Assembly: GCA_029959085.1 (NCBI GenBank)
Contig: JARWIR010000021.1
Span: forward strand, 19,493,620-19,557,619
Direction: 5' to 3'
Origin: Nemophila menziesii
Lineage: Eukaryota; Streptophyta; Magnoliopsida; Boraginales; Hydrophyllaceae
Length of the DNA stretch: 64,000 bases
The translations under genes were made by a program, and so were the position numbers. Below the pieces are notes generated by a model. It was not told the DNA's origin and did no database searches. It was given only the letters and a program-made list of their open reading frames with translations. Positions 58,110 through 64,000 of the stretch are shown here, piece by piece (the stretch's first letter is position 1; each line of letters starts with the position of its first letter).

Positions 58110-58350
58110 ACGTGTCATTCCTAACTTGTAGGATATCATCTACATAGAGAATAAATTCATAAACTTCCCTTGTGGAACTTTTGATATGTAGACAAAGTGA
58201 TATTCACATATCATTTCTAAAAAAATTATTGAAATGACTCGTGAATCTCAAAAAAAATCACTGCCTTTGGACTTGTTTGAGACCATAGATTGTCTTATTC
58301 AATCTACACATTGTATTTTCTTGGTCTTTAACATCATATCCTAAATATTG
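58110..58350 (-). pseudogene. copia reverse transcriptase remnant
   Basis: Minus strand: ENTMCRLNKTIYGLKQ (about 58325-58275), the copia KL+KS+YGLKQ motif, and FILYVDDILQVRNDT (about 58155-58110), carrying the catalytic YVDD. The intervening frame is broken. Confidence 0.75.
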
Positions 58351-58491
58351 TTCCAATGAATTTACCCTATTCTTTTATTCTCCACTGAGAAAAATAGTTT
58401 TGAAATCCTCTAGTGCAAATCATAATCAAGATGCACCACAACAGCTAGTATATAACCAAATGAGGTAAATCTCTTAACTATAGAAAAAATG

Positions 58492-58515
58492 TTTATTCCA
58501 AAAAAAATTTATTCC
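58492..58515 (+). repeat. A8 insert between TTTATTCC duplications
   Basis: TTTATTCC at 58492-58499 and 58508-58515 encloses eight As. It could be a poly(A)-only retroinsertion, though its shortness makes slippage equally possible. Confidence 0.35.
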
Positions 58516-59106
58516 ATATAATATAGCCTTTTTGCCATTAGACAAGATTCGTACCTCTCAAATGAAGTGTCTAGTTTACTTCTCATTTTAAGAATCTATT
58601 TATTCTCAATCACTTTGTGTCCTTCGCAAGATCAACCAACTTTCTAAATTGATTGCTCTTCATTGGCTCCATCTTTCCTAGTAGGATATGAAGAGTTCAT
58701 GTACTCTCTGAGGTTCTTCTTTGTCTTATGGACAAATCATACAGATTTATCCATGGATCTTAAATCGACAACAAAAAAATATCCCTCGATGACTCCCTCT
58801 AGGTGAAGTTATTGTGAAACAGATTCATTATGTGATGCAATAATTTCTTTCGAGTCAAATTCGAGGCAATCTTGCCTTCCTCGTGCATGTGGTACCTTAT
58901 CTAGTAACACGTTTAATTGCATACATCTTCATCAACCTCATTAATTCATGTAAAATGAGTTTTTCAATAACCACACCTTTATTTAGGAAAAACATTCCTA
59001 TCCAAATGAAATATCGTGTAACTCAGTCTTAACAAATTCCATCATTAGGTTCAACCTTGAACACATATCCTTTAGAGTCTTTGAAAATCTTCCAAAGAAA
59101 TCATTC

Positions 59107-59289
59107 TTACCTTTTTGTGACCAGAGTTTCCATACTCATTGGATAAGTCACAAACATACCAACCCCCAGGAGATCAAGTATGAAAGGTGATATTTCTTTT
59201 GTCCATAGTTCGTACGGAGTTGATGGATGTAACTTTGTGGGTACACGAATAAGTATATGAGTAGCAATAAAAACTAATCTTCCAAACAT
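59107..59289 (-). pseudogene. copia integrase remnant
   Basis: 60 open codons: FIATHILIRVPTKLHPSTPYELW matches the copia integrase core end (A..ILNRVPSK....TPYELW). The catalytic Glu region upstream is not intact. Confidence 0.7.
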
Positions 59290-62200
59290 ATTGAGAGATT
59301 AATTTGAGCAATCACACCTTAATCAGGAGAGTTACATTCCTCCTTTTATCTACTATTCCATGTCATGACATGTGAAAAAATCATAAGCTTATTTATGATC
59401 CCATTCTCATCACACCCTTCTTTAAAATCCCTCAAATAGATTTTTTTTTGTGATCACGGTTTCTTCTCAAGGTTTTACCCTTCCTCTCTATCTGATTCTC
59501 GATTTTCTAATTAACAAATTTGTGAAGCATCTCAGTGCTTCTAATTTGCAAGAAATCTGATAGATATCACTAAACCGTGTGAAATCATCTATAAGGTGAT
59601 GAAATAGTATACCCCACATCTTGTTAACTCAATGAGTCTACAAATTTTAGAATGAATCAATTCCAACAGATATTAAAAACATTTTAGTTTAGTCTTTTCA
59701 AAAATAGTCACATTACTTTCATTACTAGGCAGTATCCATAGTTTGGCCAAAGAATTTCATCAAGTGAATAAAATGAATATCCTTCACCAACAATGTGGTT
59801 CCAGTCATAACTATTATGACATAGACTAATGTTTCATAAAATTTTCTAACATCTTTAGTATTTTAAAAGAAATTCATAGAAAATCAACTACTATCAAAAT
59901 AATAGTTCTTGTAGTCAACCTTTGCCAAATACCAAAGAACAATTTCTTCTAAAAACAGATCCATATTATGTAGAACACTTATTGTTTGTCATGATCATGG
60001 GTACCAGATTTAATCATAGAAGAACAATGATTGAGACTAAATTGTGTAAATTTTTTGTACACCTAAGATATTATGTAGATACAAGGTTTGATCACTTCGC
60101 AAACTCAACTACTCGTGCCAAACCATTGACTTCAATATTATTGTTGTCATCTACATATATCCATCTTATACCAAATCAAATTTTTCATTCATGGTATACT
60201 ATATAGGTCTCTCAATCTCTTGTCACAAGATCTATTGCTCCTAAGTTCATAATACACATAGGATAAGACCAGTTAGCAACACGGTGCTAGCAATAGATGC
60301 AAAAATCATAAGAAGAAGATAGTGCTACTATATTAGTTACGCAAGTTAAGTGACACAACTTGTCATAAATGTAGCATCTCATCTTACTCTTTTATTTCTT
60401 ATGATCATACTTTATTTCCTTGTGACTATTGATCTTGATCTTCTTAGAACCATATATATCACCCTTTTCTTTCAATCCTCTTGCTCTATACTGCAATTCT
60501 GTACGAGAGCTAGACTCAGTAATATATCTTCAAGTATGAAGTCAAGAAAGCGCAAATACACTCATTCTTGAGTACAACTCAAGTAGCATCATCAAACGTA
60601 TTGATGTTATTACGACACTTCTCAATACACTGAATTATTTGAAAGAGATTGATGATTCCTTGAATTTGTTGTTCATAATTCAAGATATCACCAGATATCT
60701 AGACTGTCTTAGTCACTTTAACCACTGTCTTTAGATGCATTAAATGACATGACCATGTGTCATTTTATGAGCATAATCGTTCATGTCCGCTAACGCAACA
60801 TCAACATGGTAGTATCTTTGATCATCTCCTAAAGAGTATACCCACATATCATAAGTGGTAGGATACTTGCGATACTCATAAATTAAGTCATCCATATTAC
60901 TTATCAATATTTCTCAAATAATAGAGTATTTATACCTCTAAAACTTGATATGTGATGAATTTGAAGCCTTCCTCAAGCTCAAGCATCACATTATTAACAA
61001 CCTCAAAATTCTAGTTTCTCGAATACTCAATGTAATTCGAGTTATCATAGGGTATAGTTATATCACCATTCATCCTTATCCTTCTTTAAAGGTCTAAAAG
61101 ATGTTACTCATAGCCATTTTCTAGTATATCTAGAGACTTTCATTAATATATAAAATATATTCAATGATACTATTGTCTCAAGATGCAAATTGAACTCGTA
61201 AATAGAAAACAAAAGAAGTGAAACAGAAAGTTCACTATGTTCCCAATCATGAATCACCATACTTTTGTTTATCTAATTATAATTCAATTTCATCAAGACA
61301 AAATACTAAGTTCTCTACAGAACTCCCACTATTCCAATACACACAATTTGAGATGGAATATACTAAATCCGTATGATTTAGTGGTTATGGAATCAAAATT
61401 ATCCATATAATAACCCAAGTTTCAATATATATAGATATGCAATTGAAAAAATATAATATATATTTACCAACAAGTCATGTATCAAACACATTTAAGATAC
61501 ATCAATTAACTCATATATAATATATCTAGAGTTTAACATCTATATCAGGTTACACGAAAGCATGGTTACAAAAACTAAGTCATATTTAGCATAATACGAT
61601 CTTAAGTACACATGCTAATAAGTAAGACATATAGGCATTTACATCAAATATGATACAATAACTCACTGGTCAAACTACATCACTATCATATATAAAGCCT
61701 TGGGTAAAAAAATGTCTTTCTTTTATTTCAAATAGTCAAAATATATAAATAATGGAACTAATGGTGAACATGAACGATATATATGATTTATTGGTATACA
61801 GATTCTCAACAAAGAATAGATACTAATTAACATCTCCTTGTAAATTCGTTTTTCTTTCTTTTAATCTTACAACTTGACCAAAAATCAGCATGGCCTATCG
61901 GTTTGGATATAAATTTCCCGCCTCGTTTCAAATCACAAAACCATTATAATTATAAAGGTTTCTTTAATTTTCAGAAACAGATCTGTCTTTGCAACAAGTC
62001 AAATCATTGCGCTTTTAGATACAAAAGTAAAAGAAGCGTAGCGGAATGGCAGTTCACGCTGGACCAGTAGGTTTGCTGTTCGACCTGCGGCAGTTACTTA
62101 ACATTAACGTCGATTTTTTTTTCTTTTTTTTTTCTTAAGCAGAATTCCAAAACGACGTCGTTCCGACCGTCTTCCCCACCAGTCCAGAAAAAACCGAAAA

Positions 62201-62410
62201 TACACCATTAAAAACCTTTAAAAAATCATATCTTATTCATTTCAACTCCAAAATTAACGAAATTTTCACCATTGCGTTCCTAATTTCTTATAGAATCTGA
62301 ATCTATACATTTTATTTGATATAAAAGACTTTCAAAAAAATATCCATATAATCAAAAAATCGTAAACAGATATATACTTCATAAAGAACATTTCAAATAC
62401 GAGCAACCTT
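59290..62410 (-). other. copia interior, integrase N-side to gag, unreadable
   Basis: By position this should hold gag, protease and the rest of integrase, but no open frame or motif survives well enough to place a boundary. Confidence 0.45.
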
Positions 62411-62422
62411 GCTCTGATACCA
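62411..62422 (-). promoter_or_regulatory. copia primer binding site (initiator tRNA-Met)
   Basis: Minus-strand TGGTATCAGAGC two bases inside the 5' LTR end, the standard copia PBS. Confidence 0.92.
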
Positions 62423-62424
62423 TT

Positions 62425-62788
62425 TGTAAGAAATTAAAGGGTTCTAGACAAACCTTTTAGGCGGAATTAAGAATCGAAATGCTCCGGTATTGAATCCACT
62501 TACATATCGAAGAAGATTGCTATTCCACAACCTAAATGCCGCTGAATCTTCTATTATATGTTAAAGAGATTTTTTGAGAGAATTTGTAACAGTTTTGTTT
62601 CTCTCAAGCATAAGGCAGAGAGAAAGAAAAATCGTATATGAAAAATGTGTCTGATATATTCAAATAAAATAACTTCCATGAAGTTATTTATATACTAGTT
62701 ATTAATGTAATAACTACCACAAGTCTTGGGCCGGGCTAACCCATCATGGGCACCACAATATGGGCCAGGCCCAAACCAATTTCTTTCA
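62425..62788 (-). repeat. copia 5' LTR
   Basis: 364 bp, one difference from the other LTR (A versus T in the GAAAGAAAA stretch). Confidence 0.93.
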
Positions 62789-62793
62789 TGGGT

Positions 62794-63064
62794 CTTATCC
62801 ATCATCTTAGTATTGATGATGTATATCCTAATCACTTCAGTCTCTAGGATGAACAAGATTTCATCAACACATATAATAACAATCGGCTATTGTTCTTGGG
62901 CATCCATTTCATGAGGCCTGACGTTTGTACAAAACACTATTAAAATAATAGAATATCACAGTGTCAACATTGGAGCTCTTGTGGAAGTTGACTTCCCTAG
63001 TCCTTCATCTACTATTGAAGTTAAAAGTAAACACTTTAGGTATAATTATAAGGTTAATGGTCCC
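62794..63064. other. Unassigned sequence upstream of the LINE-like copy
   Basis: Continuation of the copia target. From about 62970 the plus strand reads GALVEVDFPSPSSTIEV, vaguely like a plant LINE ORF1 (VLVE+D...), so the LINE copy may begin earlier than 63065. Confidence 0.4.
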
Positions 63065-64000
63065 TTACCAAGTGGAAGTTTTTTGAACCAATCTAAAGGG
63101 GGAGAGTGTGTTGCGTTTAGATATAAAAAACTAGGATAGTTCGTGGTTTATCAGGATAATGCTTAATTGAGTATGCAACGTCATTTTCTCTCCTCATTGT
63201 TATGATGACCTCAAAAGGATGTGTAACTGGAAGAGCTTGATGTTCATGAATGGAAATATCCCTACTTAGTTATTCATTCATCAGATTGAGAGGATGAGTT
63301 TGAGTGATTTTGAGGAACTAGAAGAAGAGGCAATGCAGTCTCAAGCCAATGAATATAAAGTTAATCAATTTAACAACAACAATAACAATGAAGTGGTGAA
63401 TTCTAATGAAGGGGTCATGTTGACCAATTTTTTGAAGATGAACGAATGAATTTCTGAGAGGCACAAAGAAATATCCACAAAAACGAGGTTCACACTCATG
63501 GTAATCTGGTACTTGTTGAGATATCTAAAAAAATGGTGTTACTCTACTTTGTAAACATTTCCAGGAAGCCAACAAAATCATCCCTATTGAAGAAGCTGTA
63601 AATCTTGATTTTCTATAATACTTCAAGACCAAAGAAAATGAGTATACTAGCAGGGAGGTATATATTGATATGAACCTAGGAAATAGAGAAAACTTCAAGC
63701 TCAAAACTCACCATATATAGTTAACATATTACAGCAAGAAAGGGAGACTAAGTGTCAATTAACTTCAAAAATTTGCAGGATACAGTGTTGCACTTGCACC
63801 TAACACTGAACAAGGAACAAGTAGTGGAGGTACGAAGAGTTTTGTGGATGGTTTGTTGGGTAAACCTTATGAGAAGAGAGATAGGAAAGGCAAAGCAAAA
63901 CTTCTCAGCTCTAATAACAACCAATCTAGTTCAATAGACAAGTTCAACAGTTTAAATTAACCTAGTGAGATAACTAGAGAATCTCCAATGGAACTCAAAG
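63065..64000 (+). mobile_element. Second copy of the LINE ORF1-like repeat (empty site)
   Basis: Aligns with 4098-4713 and then without a break with 7100-7470, showing the uninterrupted insertion site near 63655-63662 (GGAGGTATATATTG). Frames are broken (stops at AATAATAG-like positions). It runs off the window edge. Confidence 0.6.

Larger units (their letters stand above)
55673..62788 (-). mobile_element. Ty1/copia LTR retrotransposon with near-identical LTRs and decayed interior
   Basis: Two 364-bp LTRs (55673-56036 and 62425-62788; minus-strand TGAAAGAAATTGG...TTTCTTACA) differ at a single base by eye. TGGGT is duplicated outside them (55668-55672 and 62789-62793). Minus-strand initiator-Met PBS at 62422-62411 and PPT at about 56048-56037. 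Only shreds of pol can be read. The contrast between fresh LTRs and ruined coding sequence suggests a defective copy moved in trans, or LTR gene conversion. Confidence 0.93.

Overview
The window is nuclear DNA of a flowering plant, probably a eudicot. It is AT-rich, carries one intron-bearing plant gene at its left edge (an ETHYLENE OVERPRODUCER 1-like BTB protein, minus strand, bases 1-881), and is otherwise almost entirely nested transposable elements. No species can be named from the sequence.

Layout. 1-881: 5' part of the ETO1-like gene. 2100-9385: degenerate LINE pieces, one of them split by a solo LTR (4714-7099) that itself holds a tRNA-derived SINE and a 603-bp tandem duplication. 9480-14244: AT-rich sequence with few recognisable features. 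14245-27009: element A, a complete Athila-type Ty3/gypsy retrotransposon (5' LTR, tRNA-Asp-type PBS, gag, pol, a third ORF, PPT, 3' LTR) with broken genes. 27730-32118: solo LTR of another family on the minus strand, with a 5'-truncated L1-type LINE (29123-32027) inside it. 32198-33706: minus-strand solo LTR of element C's family. 35086-51099: element B, a non-autonomous Athila relative; its 3' LTR is split by element C (42148-50343), another non-autonomous relative that keeps a protease and the integrase tail but no reverse transcriptase. 51873-about 54890: element D, a truncated minus-strand relative containing a hAT-like MITE. 55673-62788: a minus-strand Ty1/copia element with almost identical LTRs around a ruined interior. 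63065-64000: second copy of the LINE ORF1-like sequence seen at 4098-7470; it lacks the solo LTR and so shows the empty site.

Most insertions are bounded by target-site duplications readable in the sequence: ACATG for B, GAATC for C, TGTAT and TAGAT for two solo LTRs, TGGGT for the copia element, AACCTTTTA for the LINE, AGCTCAAGTC for the SINE. The order of events can therefore be read directly.

The most interesting signal is the shared layout of the four Athila-type elements downstream of pol. Elements A, B and D show a small hairpin, a GAGTTTGGGGT box, and a GC-rich array of 10-12 bp near-palindromes that come in pairs 20-23 bp apart. Element C has the hairpin and the array but only a degenerate box. 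In A, B and C the array is followed by a G-poor leader, a second box exactly 8 nt before an ATG, a third ORF or its remnant, a second hairpin followed by a box, a conserved non-coding block, and the PPT, which is itself a version of the box. Palindrome sequences differ strongly between elements while their pairing and position stay constant. Element A's third ORF encodes a basic and acidic coiled-coil protein that looks nuclear rather than envelope-like. A possible reading is a cis/trans system shared by autonomous and non-autonomous relatives; this is inference.
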